Assembly: GCF_029784135.1 (NCBI RefSeq) | Contig: NC_073744.1 | Coordinates: 69,215,593-69,279,592 of the forward strand | DNA length: 64,000 nt | Direction: 5' to 3' | Source of the DNA: Toxorhynchites rutilus septentrionalis | Taxonomy: Eukaryota; Arthropoda; Insecta; Diptera; Culicidae | In this document: piece after piece, positions 44,693-55,985 of the stretch | Layout: each line of letters opens with the position of its first letter | How positions within the stretch are numbered: the stretch's first letter is position 1 | Program-made: the position numbers and the translations under genes | The notes under the pieces: model-generated | Told to the model about the DNA's origin: nothing | Databases searched by the model: none | The model's input: the letters and a program-made list of their open reading frames with translations, nothing else

Positions 44693-46705
44693 ATGTCTAA
44701 AACGTTGTGTTCCGTGCTAAATAATTGGATGAATTCGAATGTCCCAACTCGTCGACCTGCTGTTTCTCCTGCCTGGAGCACCTTGCTGTTACGAAAATTG
44801 AAACGGAAACGTAATGCCTCGCAACGCAGACTTCGACGTAACCGTTGCTTGGCAAATAAACGTATTTTCCACTTGGCGTGCAACGAGTACCGTAATCTAA
44901 ACTCATCGCTCTACAAATCGTACGTATTGCGAGTCCAAACTAATCTCAGGCGAAACCCAAAGAGCTTTTGGAGCTATGTAAACTCTAAACGGAAGAACTC
45001 GACTATACCTCCCAGCATATTTTTAAATGATGTTGAATCATCGTTCGGCGAGCAGAAATGTGAACTTTTTGCCACTCATTTTTCTTCAGTGTTTACCTCG
45101 GAATCAGTTAATTCGGAGGACCTTATCTCAGCTGTTGCGGATGTTCCGGTGGATCTAGTCAACATTGATGCCTTTGAAATCACGCCCAATATGGTAAATA
45201 ATGCAGTCAAGAGAATCAAATGTACCTTCGCACCTGGACCAGATGGCATTCCATCTGCTGTGTATTGCCGTACGAATGGAGTTCTCGTTGAGCCGCTGTG
45301 TAAAATATTTAACAAATCTCTCGTTGAGTCGAAATTTCCAACAATCTGGAAGCAGTCTTTTATGGTACCGGTTCACAAGAAAGGTGACAAACGAGATGTT
45401 AAAAACTATAGAGGGATAACTAATCTTTCATCTGCCTCGAAACTGTTTGAAATAGTTGTGAGCAGCATCATTCTCGAGAGCACCAAATGCTACATCTCCA
45501 GTGATCAACATGGCTTCATGCCTGGACGTTCGGTTACCACTAATTTGCTTAGTTTTACAACGATCTGTTTCGAGCAATTGGAAAATGGAGCCCAAGTAGA
45601 TGTCATCTACACCGACCTCAAAGCAGCCTTCGATACCATCAACCATGATATCCTGTTGGGAAAACTTTCAAAACTTGGCGTGTCTGAAAGGTTAACGTCG
45701 TGGCTTCGCTCATATTTGACTGATAGGTGTTTGCGTGTAAAATTGGATTCTACTACTTCTTCGAGTTTTACAAATATGTCAGGTGTGCCGCAGGGTAGCA
45801 ATCTTGGCCCCTTGCTGTTCAATTTGTACTTCAACGATGTATTGCTTGCACTTGGAGATGGATGTAAGCTAGCATATGCGGATGATCTGAAGTTGTATTT
45901 CATCGTGCGGACTGTTGAGGATTGTATGCGTTTTCAGTCGTTATTGAATATATTTACTGACTGGTGCCGTAGAAATAAGCTTACGGTCAGTATTCCCAAA
46001 TGCTTGGCAATGTCATATTATCGCGTCGAGCAACCAATCACTTACGACTATACCATAAACGGAGAAATACTTCATAGAATCGATGAATTCAGTGATCTAG
46101 GTGTTCATATGGACCAGAAGCTAACATTCAACCTCCATCGCTCTGCTCTGATCACTAAGGCAAATCGTCAGCTTGGATTTGTGTCAAAAATCTCAAAAGA
46201 TTTCTCTGATCCTCATTGCCTGAAAGCCCTCTATTGCTCTCTGGTACGCCCAATCCTGGAAAATGCTTCGACGGTTTGGTTTCCTCATCAGCTAACATGG
46301 AGTTTGAGGATCGAACGTGTTCAGCGCAAGTTCATCAGGATTGCGTTGCGAAATCTACCATGGCGCGATCCGCAAAATCTCCCACCATATTCTGATCGCT
46401 GCAATTTGCTGAGGTTGGAAACCTTAGAACGTCGACGAAAAAATCAGCAAGCGGTTTTTGTTGCAAAGCTTCTGAATGCTGAGGTCGATTGCCCAAGGCT
46501 ACTCTCGTTGTTGGATATCCGAGTGCCACCGAGGGCATTACGAGCTAGAACGCTGCTTCAACCAAGATATCATCGAACGACCTTCGGGTATAATGAACCA
46601 CTCACAGCTATGATCCGTATGTTTACGACTGTCGAAGATTTGTTTCAATTTGAAGAATCTTCTGCTAAATTCCTCGCACGAATTAGAAACATTAGAAATT
46701 TATAG
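44693..46705 (+). CDS. Non-LTR reverse transcriptase ORF, 5'-truncated element, RT intact
   Basis: A 670-codon open frame. The first few residues (MSKT) come from the host MITE, so the real protein began further upstream and the endonuclease is lost. RT landmarks in order: FAPGPDGIPSAVY (about 178), WKQSFMVPVHKKG, KNYRGITNLSSASK, YTDLKAAFDTINHD (about 307, catalytic Asp), MSGVPQGSNLGPLLF (about 361), LAYADDLKLYF (about 393, two catalytic Asp). The C-terminal half has IERVQRKFIRIALRNLPW, shared with the LINE at 48780-51427, so both belong to related lineages. No RNase H. No internal stop, suggesting a fairly young insertion. The element ends in an (AAT)n tail. Clade not resolved. Confidence 0.85.
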   Translation: MSKTLCSVLNNWMNSNVPTRRPAVSPAWSTLLLRKLKRKRNASQRRLRRNRCLANKRIFHLACNEYRNLNSSLYKSYVLRVQTNLRRNPKSFWSYVNSKRKNSTIPPSIFLNDVESSFGEQKCELFATHFSSVFTSESVNSEDLISAVADVPVDLVNIDAFEITPNMVNNAVKRIKCTFAPGPDGIPSAVYCRTNGVLVEPLCKIFNKSLVESKFPTIWKQSFMVPVHKKGDKRDVKNYRGITNLSSASKLFEIVVSSIILESTKCYISSDQHGFMPGRSVTTNLLSFTTICFEQLENGAQVDVIYTDLKAAFDTINHDILLGKLSKLGVSERLTSWLRSYLTDRCLRVKLDSTTSSSFTNMSGVPQGSNLGPLLFNLYFNDVLLALGDGCKLAYADDLKLYFIVRTVEDCMRFQSLLNIFTDWCRRNKLTVSIPKCLAMSYYRVEQPITYDYTINGEILHRIDEFSDLGVHMDQKLTFNLHRSALITKANRQLGFVSKISKDFSDPHCLKALYCSLVRPILENASTVWFPHQLTWSLRIERVQRKFIRIALRNLPWRDPQNLPPYSDRCNLLRLETLERRRKNQQAVFVAKLLNAEVDCPRLLSLLDIRVPPRALRARTLLQPRYHRTTFGYNEPLTAMIRMFTTVEDLFQFEESSAKFLARIRNIRNL

Positions 46706-46750
46706 TATTAGGTCATTTCATGTAGACAACAGTCCGATGAATAAAAGTGA

Positions 46751-46788
46751 ATAATAATAAAAAAATAATAATAATAATAATAATAATT
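46751..46788 (+). repeat. (AAT)n tail of the LINE
   Basis: A run of AATAAT units with one A-rich interruption, directly after the RT ORF's short 3' UTR. Trinucleotide tails of this kind end several non-LTR families. Confidence 0.85.
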
Positions 46789-47069
46789 TTTTCAGATTGT
46801 TCTTCGAACCTGTCGGTACATGGTTAGGTTACCTTGAATATTTCAGCGGATTTTTTCCATGTTCGGTGTTTGAAATTGTTTACCACTGTTGAAAATTGAA
46901 GAGTGGCAAACAAAATAGTGTTTGTACAAATATCAAATCAAACCTTATCTGTCAAAAAATATCAAATATTTGACCTCCGGGCAAACAGTGTACGGCCACC
47001 TTTAACATGTCTGTATCCCCCCCACCTTTCCTACTTATAGAAACGTAAACCGGGCCTTTGGCAACCCTA

Positions 47070-47336
47070 TCCCATCCAATGCAAACTGAGCGTAGGCAGC
47101 ATTAAACAGGGCTCGCGCTTAGGGGGCTCACGTATTGTTTAATGTTTGGAGTCATATATGTTAATATTTGATTACATTGGATAGATTCCTTTGGCAAGCG
47201 ATGTTTGGATACCCATCCGGAAGCTTTCTTGACGATTTGCAATCAAAATCACAGCTGAAGAATCACGCGAAGCACTTCATTTTTAATTTTAGGTTATGAT
47301 TTCTATGCTCATGATTTTCTATGCTGGCTACGGCCA
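47070..47336 (-). pseudogene. W-family fragment (W3)
   Basis: Collinear with part of W2 (52370-52625): GAGCGTAGGCAGCATTAAAC, CTCACGTATTGTTTAATG, GATACCCATCCGGAAGCTTT. On the minus strand W2's equivalent reads ANRQKASGWVSKHRLPKET. The THAP part is not present here. Probably a decayed transposon exon. Confidence 0.5.
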
Positions 47337-47991
47337 TCTCAGCAATCCCTTGACGTAAGCACTATGGTGTCGCCGGCAGTCAACCGCTAGTTTGCGGACG
47401 TAACCACTGTGGTGTCGCCGGACGGTAAAGTGTTAACGTGAAGGTGGAAGCTAGCCATTGTAGTAGTATAGGTAAACCCACGAGTAAAAATGGGGTAATA
47501 GTATTTGTGAGAGAAGAGCAAAGCACACGTAAATAGATCAATTCACTTAACAGGCTGTGTGGCACTTCGTTGACACTAGTCTTTGAATACATTTGAAAAA
47601 TAAATAACAATTCAATACTTAAGTAATTGAATCGACTGCTAAACGCACCGCGCTAGTTGTTCTGTTTTCACTTGTACTCTACATTTTTTATTTGTTTCCA
47701 TACTGATAACCAAACTGTTTTTCGTTTTCGTGAATTTCTTTGTGGGTGTGATTGTCGCGTCGCTTGAAAAGTTTTGAAATCGTGTGTGTTTTTACGTGCC
47801 ACAACGATATTTCGTGACAATACCACCGGGTGAACAGCTCCTGTTACTGCATTCAATAGTATCGGCAGTGCTGACGTCATCAGTTCATCTTGCCGTGTAC
47901 AGCGCCGTCTGTCGAACCGCCGTTGAAGCTAATGCCATAAAGCTCAATACCTGCAACTTGATTTTGATCCACTACTGCCACCTGTCTAACG
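47337..47991. other. Unassigned stretch and likely 5' UTR of the next LINE
   Basis: The first 300 bp include a duplicated phrase (AAGCACTATGGTGTCGCCGGCA / AACCACTGTGGTGTCGCCGGAC, 47357 and 47402). From about 47650 the sequence probably belongs to the 5' region of the element whose ORF1 starts at 47992; the exact boundary was not found. Confidence 0.35.
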
Positions 47992-48825
47992 ATGGAGTCA
48001 ACTTGCTGCCAGTGCTCTGCGCCGGTAAGAGGACTAGAGTTCGTCAAATGCAACGGTTTCTGCCAACATTTGACTCATATGAAATGTATTGGTTGGAAGC
48101 GTGCAAACCTGGATTTTCTCACCCAAAACGATAATTTGCTATGGTTCTGCAATGACTGCATGAAAATACTCGACTGCGTGAAAACTAACGGTACCGTCCC
48201 AGCCGTACAAGACGTGCTAGCGAAAAAGCTCGACGACTCGTTAAAACCTATTTTAACCGAGCTTGGTGAAATTAAAACATCTATTGTCCAAGCTCAACTT
48301 CCCAGCACAGTCGCATCAACAGTCTGGCCCAATATAAAACGGCCTCGCGCTGAATTGAATGTAACGCCTACAAGAAAGCCAACAGCAGCTCTGCGAATAG
48401 GGACTAAGTCATCAGCAGCCACTGCCAAGACTATCGCAACTGTACCCAAGCCTGCTGACAAATTCTGGATTTATCTTTCACGGATTGACCCGCAAGTCTC
48501 TGAAGAGGACGTTGCCATGTTGGTTCAGGACTGCTTAGTATGTTCAGATACCGTCGTTGCTAAGAAGCTAGTGAAGAAGGAAACCGACCTGACAAAACTT
48601 CAGTTTGTGTCATTCAAAATTGGAATCAATCCGAACTTGAAGGACACGGCAATGGACCCTTCTACCTGGCCAGCTGGAATATTCTTCAGGGAGTTCGAGG
48701 ATGTTCGTCGTTCCCAGGTTTTTCGGATGCCGAGCACGACAAAACTGCCTCGTCTAGACCCGTTCACTCCATCCGATGCTTGCACACCTCAGTCTACACA
48801 ACTACCGAACACGGTAGCCCATTAA
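47992..48825 (+). CDS. LINE ORF1 protein with PHD-like zinc finger
   Basis: 277 codons. The N-terminus MESTCCQCSAPVRGLEFVKC, then CQHLTHMKCIGW and LWFCNDCMKILDC is a C4HC3 PHD-like finger, found in ORF1 proteins of several insect non-LTR families. The rest is a low-complexity Ala/Thr/Lys linker and a C-terminal part (DKFWIYLSRIDPQVSEEDV) resembling the RNA-binding portion of such proteins. The frame is intact. It overlaps ORF2 in a different frame. Confidence 0.75.
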   Translation: MESTCCQCSAPVRGLEFVKCNGFCQHLTHMKCIGWKRANLDFLTQNDNLLWFCNDCMKILDCVKTNGTVPAVQDVLAKKLDDSLKPILTELGEIKTSIVQAQLPSTVASTVWPNIKRPRAELNVTPTRKPTAALRIGTKSSAATAKTIATVPKPADKFWIYLSRIDPQVSEEDVAMLVQDCLVCSDTVVAKKLVKKETDLTKLQFVSFKIGINPNLKDTAMDPSTWPAGIFFREFEDVRRSQVFRMPSTTKLPRLDPFTPSDACTPQSTQLPNTVAH

Positions 48826-51427
48826 CAGCTCTACCACTGGAGGATATTGAGGGCCATCGGGCCCTCATTCCAGATAACTCATCACCTCCAGTTGATCCTG
48901 TATTCGTCATATACTACCAAAATGTGAGGGGATTACGTACGAAGACCACGGAGCTCCGATTGATGCTCTCGACCTGTGACTACGACGCTCTAGTTCTCAC
49001 TGAAACGTGGCTTCGTGCGGACATTTCAGATTGTGAGCTATCCTCTGAGTATCAGTTCTTTCGCTGCGACCGTAATCCAGTTACCAGCCAATTTTCCAGA
49101 GGAGGTGGTGTACTTATCGCGGTAAAATCCAACTACTCGTGTGCTGTAGTACCGCTTGAGGACTGTGGCCATCTCGAGCAAGTGGCTGTGCGCATTAGTT
49201 TGCTGTACAGAACACTATACATCGCAGCTATCTATTTGCGCCCCCTCTCCAGTCCGGCTCTCTACACGTCTCATACCAACGCGCTACAGACGATCATGGA
49301 TGGATGTTCGAGTAAAGATGTAATCTTGGCACTAGGCGACTACAACCTCCCGCTTTTGAGTTGGGTCTTCGATGAGGACATGAACGGTTATTTACCATCT
49401 AACGCATCTACGGAACAGGAACTGGCACTTACTGAACCGATGCTAAGTTTGGGATTAACTCAAGTGAATTCGCTTCCAAATTCGAACGGCAGACTTCTCG
49501 ACTTGGCGTTCATAAGTGAACCGGACATCGCGAATCTTCTAGAGCCTGCGGTCCCGTTATTGGCAGCCGATGAACATCACAAGCCCTTTGTTTTAAACAT
49601 GGACGCCCTCTACAGTCCGGCCAACTTCTCTGACTATGCGTCTCTTCCACCTGAATTGAATTTCAGGTTGTGTAACTTTGACTCGTTGAACAACATACTG
49701 TCCTCTATTGACTGGCTTCAACTGCCGGAAGGAGGCTCGGTCGAAGTTATAGCTGAACGTTTCTACGACAAATTGTATGAAGTTCTTTATGCGCAAATTC
49801 CCCTCAAACGACGTGTAGTGAAGACGCTAATCTGTTTGCGAGCTTCTTCCAGACAGTGTACAATTCAACTTCACCGCCTCTGCACGGTGCAAGCTTCGAT
49901 CGCATACAGGAGCACAATCTGAATATGCCAACGTTCAATTTCTCTCGGGATGAAGTCTTGAAAACCTTGCGTGATCTAGATGCATCAAAAGGGCCTGGAG
50001 TCGATGGCATTCCTCCATCTCTGCTGAAACACTGTGCTCACTAACTCGCTTTTCCCGTCTCTTGCATATTCAACCGCTCGTTGAGAGAAAGAATTTTTCC
50101 CACCGTTTGGAAAAAGGCCTCAATAGTACCAATTCACAAAGCGGGTAATCGGAATCACGTGAAGAACTACCGTGGAATATCACTTCTCTGCTGCTTCAGT
50201 AAAGTCTTCGAAAAGTTAGTGCACAACGCTTTGTACAATGTGGTACATCCACTCATATCGGAGTTCCAGCATGGTTTCGTCCAGCATCGGTCCACAACAA
50301 CGAATCTGCTTTGCTACACAAATACATTGTTTCGTGAAGTCGAAGCTCGTCGGCAGGTCGACTCCATCTACGTCGATTTTTCAAAAGCTTTCGACACCGT
50401 GCCGCACATGTATACATGTAAAAAATTCAGCGCTATGGGATTTCCAAGTTGGGTGGTTGATTGGACCTTTTCCTACTTGACCGGTTGCCAATCCTTCGTG
50501 ACGATCAATGCGGCTCACTCAGTAATCTTCAGTGCTAGGGCCAATGTTATTTGTCCTGTTCGTCAACGACCTGTGCCCCCGTATTTCATCATACAAACAA
50601 ATGTTCGCTGATGACCTGAAAATGTATCGAGTAGTCAGGACAACGCTCGACTGCCTCGTACTCCAAAAAGACATTGACGAAACGTTATTGTGGTGAACGT
50701 AAACGGCATGAGAGTAAACGTGAAAAAATGCAAGGTGATTTCATTCACCCGTAGGATCGCCGCCGTAAAACATCAGTACCACATTGGGTCTGTGCCATTG
50801 GAACGTGTTTATACAATATGCGATCTTGGAGTTACTATTGACTCCAAGTTGAGATTCAACGAACATATTGCGCTTATCACTGCTAAGGCTTATACGGTAC
50901 TTGGATTCATACGACGATCTACCTGTCAGTTCACCGACATCTACGCCCAAAAAACTTTGTTTTGCGCTTTAGTCCAAAGAATCCTGGAATACGCTGCACC
51001 TGTGTGGGCACCTTACCACACATCGCTGATCATCAGAATCGAACGCATTCAGAAGTGTTTCATTCGATTTGCCTTGCGGAATCTTCCTTGGAGCGACCCC
51101 TCTAACCTGCCCGATTATTCCGCACGCTGTATGTTGATCGGTATGGAAACACTACGTGCGAGGCGCACTCACATTCTGCAACTGATGATCTTCGACCTAC
51201 TGCGCAACAACATCGACTGTCCCCAACTCTTAGAAAATGTTCCTTTTCACGTTCCTTCACGGCAGTTAAGATTCACACAGCTCATCTCTGTACCTGTACA
51301 CCGAACCGGCTACGGCTTCAACAATCCATTGGACTCATGCCTACGTGCATTCAATGAAATCAGTGCTCACTTTGATTTTACGACTAGCAAACCTACTTTT
51401 AAAAATAGTATTAAAAATATTAGATAG
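48780..51427 (+). pseudogene. LINE ORF2: endonuclease and reverse transcriptase, decayed
   Basis: The first open part (to 49922) is an APE endonuclease: IYYQNVRGLRTK, LVLTETWLRADI, SRGGGVLIAV, LALGDYNLPLLSW, GRLLDLAFIS. Near 49810 sequence between endonuclease and RT is lost with a frame change. RT follows: KGPGVDGIPPSLLKHC, a TAA at 50042-50044, then VPIHKAGNRNHVKNYRGISL, YVDFSKAFDTVPHM. A deletion near 50530 removes most of the PQGS motif (frame shifts into SVLGPMLFVLF then FADDLKMYRV), and a TGA and shift occur near 50695. The last open part (50690-51427) is the thumb and C-terminus. The frame has no AUG before the NVRGL motif and is open back to 48564 inside ORF1. Confidence 0.85.
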
Positions 51428-51444
51428 AGTAGTCTGTGCGAGTT

Positions 51445-51789
51445 TTATCGAATACGAAACAACAAATAAATAAAATGTATGAACGATATGTTCCGATGAA
51501 CAATTGCAAATATTAATATATATATAGAAGGTGCATTTGCATATGAAGTAAAATTCTGATTATACGCAAGCGTAACATGAGCAAATTTATAACACATGCG
51601 AATTGGGGCTCTTTTGGTATTAACAAGTTCTGCCGCATAGTAACTCGATGTTGATAATTCCTTAATATTTTCCTTCGTTGATCGTATTGTTTTCACATAT
51701 TCACGTTGGAGAGCCTTAACCCTTCTCCTCGTTGGCCGAGGCATTTTGATTGAATTTAATACTTTTTCGTTTACTGTTTTTGAAAGCAT
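51445..51789 (-). CDS. Unrecognised open frame
   Basis: 114 codons on the minus strand. A basic, coding-like stretch MPRPTRRRVKALQREYVKT follows an upstream Met, then ENIKELSTSSYYAAELVN. The C-terminal third is hydrophobic and looks like chance translation. It lies 3' of the W2 remnant on the same strand and could be another exon of that element. No function assigned. Confidence 0.25.
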   Translation of the reverse strand: MLSKTVNEKVLNSIKMPRPTRRRVKALQREYVKTIRSTKENIKELSTSSYYAAELVNTKRAPIRMCYKFAHVTLAYNQNFTSYANAPSIYILIFAIVHRNISFIHFIYLLFRIR

Positions 51790-52360
51790 AGGCAGCCATG
51801 GCAGTGTTCCGAGCTCTGCAATACAATTTTCTTACCCAATGCTAAAGTTGCTAAAACTTACATTATAGACCCATTAAACTTAAAAATAATAATTGTATTG
51901 ATATCAACACAATTTATTCTATTGATTTTCGTGACATGAAACGCTATGACTCAGGAATAACAATTCATTGAGTGGTTTTTATAGCTGTTTCGATTATGCT
52001 GTCTGGCATCAGTGTCGAAAAAATAACGATGCTTTCACCAATACAAACAAAATCATTGCCGAAGATTGAAAACCGAAAATTTAACTTTCAGAGCACTTGC
52101 TCGAGTTTTCCGACGTTTTTCACTGTACAGTGCGACAGATGAAAATTTAACATCTTGTGAGTAATCGATTAGAGTTTGGTTGATATTACTTGATGGGAAT
52201 TGTGCGAAATAGATCATTTCCATCACACTGTTTCGCAAAGTTATTGATTTTCGGGCGAGGGATGAGGGAGGGAGATGAAAGAAATGAGCGCCATTGTGAC
52301 AGCCATTTGTGACTACCTTCCACCTTCACCTTAATAGATGACATTTGTGTTGTGACTTAT
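51790..52360. other. Unassigned non-coding stretch
   Basis: No recognisable gene or bounded repeat. A/T-rich, with short frames only. Confidence 0.35.
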
Positions 52361-53560
52361 TTACTTATAACCAATGCAAATTGAGTGTAGGCAGCATAAA
52401 GCAAGGCTAGCGCAAATAATGGGGCTCACGTATTGTTTACTGTTTGGAGTCATATATCTTAATATTTGATTACGTTGGATAGTTTCCTTTGGCAAGCGAT
52501 GTTTGGATACCCATCCGGAAGCTTTTTGGCGATTTGCAATAAAATCACTGCTACAGGATCGCGCGGAGCTCTTCATTTTTAATTTCAGGTTATGATGTCT
52601 ATGCTCATGAGTTTCTATGCTGGCTACAGAAAGGCGATGAAATGATAATTTGTGGGATATGTTTTCATAATTAGAGTTGGGCACGAGCCCGGGCATGAAT
52701 GGCCGAACGCTCACGTATTCGGGTGCCATACATCGAGCCAAAGAGTGGTCTGAAAATGGAAATATTTTATATATATTTCTTCCCAGTCGAGCCGCCGTAA
52801 AAAGACCAGTTTCAAAAAGCAGCACACAAACAACATATCCTGGGTACTAGTTCCATTATTTTAACTTTATTGGTTCACTAACTTTTCTATCTCACGTAAT
52901 ATTGACGTATTTAAAAAAAATCGAAACACGTAATATTTGTAACAAAAAAACACTTGTTATGAATTGCTTTGCGATCGCTGCTTTTCGTGAAAGCTAAGAT
53001 GCCATAGTTGAGAGTGTATAATACTTATGACAGACATACAGCTGTACTTGCGTTGTACTTCGAAAATTGTATGTCTGTCACCATGTACAGCGCTAGAACC
53101 ATGCAAGCAACTCGGTACAATCGCTGTACCTGTACCGACCTATTTTTCCGCAGTACATGGCTACAGTTGTACTGTGCGCAGCGCCATAGACGGTTAGTGG
53201 TGAGTAGCATGAACAAAACGAATCAAAACATTTGGTATACATTCTTTTCATTGACTTTCTCTTGAGTTAATAACTCAGATTGGAAACATATTTGTTGTGT
53301 TCGATAGTTTAGACGCTATATAAAAACCCTTTTCATTGAAATATTGGTGAAAATACAATGCAATAAATTCAAACTTCTGATTGTCAGTCTGACATGCGGT
53401 ACAATGTACAACCAAAGTATGTGTGTCATGCTATCGTGGTACCTGTACAACGCTGTACACGTACAGCGCTAGTACAGTTGTATGTCTGTCCATGGTATAA
53501 GTGAATCGTGTCCTACAAACTTCGAGTCCAGGTTACCTTGTTATAAGCGTACCCTGGAGT
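52361..53560 (-). pseudogene. W-family THAP zinc-finger gene remnant (W2)
   Basis: The minus-strand open stretch 52825-52361 shares its first part (LLFETGLFTAARLGRNIYKI) with W1 at 11013. It has LARCMAPEYVSVRPFMPG, the THAP start with the second Cys changed to Tyr, then HKLSFHRL. After a junction it reads LKMKSSARSCSSDFIANRQK, likely the next exon. Upstream sequence to 53560 also matches W1 (CACTTATTGTTATGAATTGC-type words) and is split by a palindromic MITE. Decayed. Confidence 0.5.
53029..53490. mobile_element. Palindromic MITE with GACAGACATACAGC ends, copy 2
   Basis: About 462 bp, the reverse of the copy at 16054-16505, with ends GACAGACATACAGCTGTAC / GTACAGTTGTATGTCTGTC. It shares the internal words GAGTTAATAACTCAGATTGG and GGTTAGTGGTGAGTAGCATG. 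It interrupts W2. Confidence 0.75.
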
Positions 53561-53714
53561 CATTCATTCTATTTTTAAGCATCAAATGCTTAATCAGGTG
53601 TATGGCACGATTATCGCTATCTCTCTCTACCTACCTTCACCGCCTATCTCACTATCCCTCTGCTTCCATCGTCGACATCACGATATGTCAGATGATGGTA
53701 AATTGGTAATTCAC

Positions 53715-55985
53715 GACGACAGTGGCATGGTGTCGACTTCAAATTAGGGCCATAATTTGGGTCCCAAACTCGTTAGTGTAATCTCTATCAGATCAGAAGA
53801 CACGGAGCCGGTTTTTGAATTTTAAAATTTGAATGAAAATTTTCACATCATGTTATTTAATTCCTTGAAACACGTATTTCTGACTTTCATTCAACCATAA
53901 AGCTATACAATTCCAAAATTGTCACTGCATTTTTTCATTATAATATAAAGTTGTCTTCATAAACAGTTTTCCTGAGACTGAGACTTATTCACCACCTGCA
54001 AACAAAAATGTTTTTAATTTAAATAGAAAACTAATTTGATATGGAAAAGCTAATTTTCATTCATAGTATTAATTTTGAAAACGTTCATTCCGACTGAAAA
54101 TCAGCTATTCTTTGACGCTCCGCTAAACTAGTAAACGAAGTTCAAGAGTAAATCATATGAAGTATAATCAACACATAATTTTAGTTTTATTATCCGTTGA
54201 ATATGAGACACTTTCGTCATTGATGTAATAAATGTGTAATTAATGCCAGAAATGTGTATCCGAAAAGATCAGCACTTTTCTTATTTAACAAACAAAGGTT
54301 TTTTTACATGAGATTATTCAGATTACATACTACACTTATGCAAACGATTATTTTACTCTTCAAAAACAACTACTTGAACATAATCTAAACCAGTAGTTAC
54401 TCGAATAATGATTTCTGTGATCAGAGATTATCAGAACTTTCCACATTAGAAGAACAAAGATTTTGTCGCTTGAGACACTTATGCGATTATTCAAATAACA
54501 TGAGACACTTATGCAAACAGAAGTTCTGATACTTATGAACAAGGAAAGTGAAGTGGAAGGTAAAACGTAATGTCAGAATTTCCGTTCGGACGTATCCCGT
54601 AAGTTTGAACTTATTTACATAGATGGTATCCAAACAACACTAAACATTGACTACCGTTTCGCCGGCACGGTTGATTGTCGTTATGAACCAGCACAAAAAA
54701 CAAAGCTGCAAATTATGCGCCAGTGGCGGTACCACGATCAAAGCACTCCCTGAATCACATTAGCCGAGCCAGCTGGCGGAAGCATATGCATAAAGGTTAC
54801 TAGTTACTATTTTCAACGACAACTGTTTATTTATTATACTGCTTCAAATACCTTCGACGAAATCAAATGTAACCATACCGACGTAAGTAATAACATAAAC
54901 AAATCCAAAGTTTTCGTCTTGCCATTCCTCAAACGTCTTTTCTAAATAGTGTAAATACCACCTGTTAACTCCACCATCTTGCTTATGAACAATCTTTTTC
55001 ATCACAACGAAGTGTTACAATGGCTAAATTCTGCTGTTATGATTTTTGTCCCACATTCCTATGCATTCAACGCGCTGTGCGTTGTCTTGTGTGGGTGACT
55101 ACATTGTTTGATACTGAGTACCGTTATCTATTACTCCTGAAAATCAATCAATATCTTCTACGCTCCCCTGAACTCGTTATCGAAGCTCAATTCGCGTTGA
55201 CGGCATTGTGCTTCTTTTACGAGTTAAAGGGAGCGTCGATTAATCGATGTAAATTATCCGTTCGCTTCGATTATTATAGCGAATTCGTTTTTGTTCAGTT
55301 TCAACCCCAGTGCCGCACTAACTGCTGTCAAAACGTTTTTTTATTCACTCAGTTTCGCACTAGTTCGCCCCGAAAGCTGTTAGTTTCACACTGAGATGTT
55401 TCACGGGTTGGCACTCGGGTTCATCAATACAACTATACTGAACTGCCAAGTTCCGAATATTGTTTTGGAAAATCTAAAAATAAAGACTATGAAAATGGAA
55501 AACCTGCTGCTTTTGCTTTTGTATTATTGGAATCGTAATCCAATTCGGATTCTGATTTTGAAGAGTAGAGTAGACGGCATTAAGCTACGTGTGCTTTCAT
55601 TGGGAGGTGAAAATAATGATGGATATTCAGGTGGAATAAATTTCATAATCAAAATTATGAATAAAAATTTACTTTAACGTATCGAATATTTATTTTATGT
55701 GATTAAATAAAAGTTTTTTTCCGATATCGCAGAATATTGAACGAAAACTGTGTCTAATGATGGTTTTATATTATAATAGTAATTATTTGTGGAACAAACA
55801 GGAAATGCATCGACAAATGGTTAAGTGAGTGTCAGAACTACATGTGTTAGGTAATCAAACAATATTAAGTAAAAATTTTCATTCAAACTTTTATATGTTT
55901 ACACTGCACTTGGCCCTTCTGATCTGATGGAGAACAATTTACCTCCCAAGCACTAATATCACCACCAGACGTCGACACTGTACAT
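53715..55985. mobile_element. G2 large inverted-repeat element
   Basis: Left arm about 53715-54090 and right arm about 55575-55985, matching in reverse: GGTGTCGACTTC / GACGTCGACACTG, TTTTTCATTATAATATAAAG / TTATATTATAATAGTAATTA, TAATTTTCATTCATAG / AAAATTATGAATAAAAA. It is more diverged than G1. The middle 1.5 kb holds no recognised gene; a 124-codon frame at 55020 is without known domains and includes the internal word CGCGTTGACGGCATTG. Confidence 0.6.

Larger units (their letters stand above)
44577..47002 (-). mobile_element. V MITE, copy 1, split by a LINE
   Basis: Left part 44577-44699 (AGGGTGCGCATACACTGTTT) and right part 46789-47002 (AACAGTGTACGGCCACCT) together are the reverse complement of the uninterrupted copy at 57411-57761. 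The LINE entered after GGATGTCTAAAA. Confidence 0.8.

Noticed and set aside
55020..55394. 124-codon frame with several Cys residues
   Set aside because: Lies in the middle of the G2 element, contains the family's internal CGCGTTGACGGC word, and has no recognised motif.
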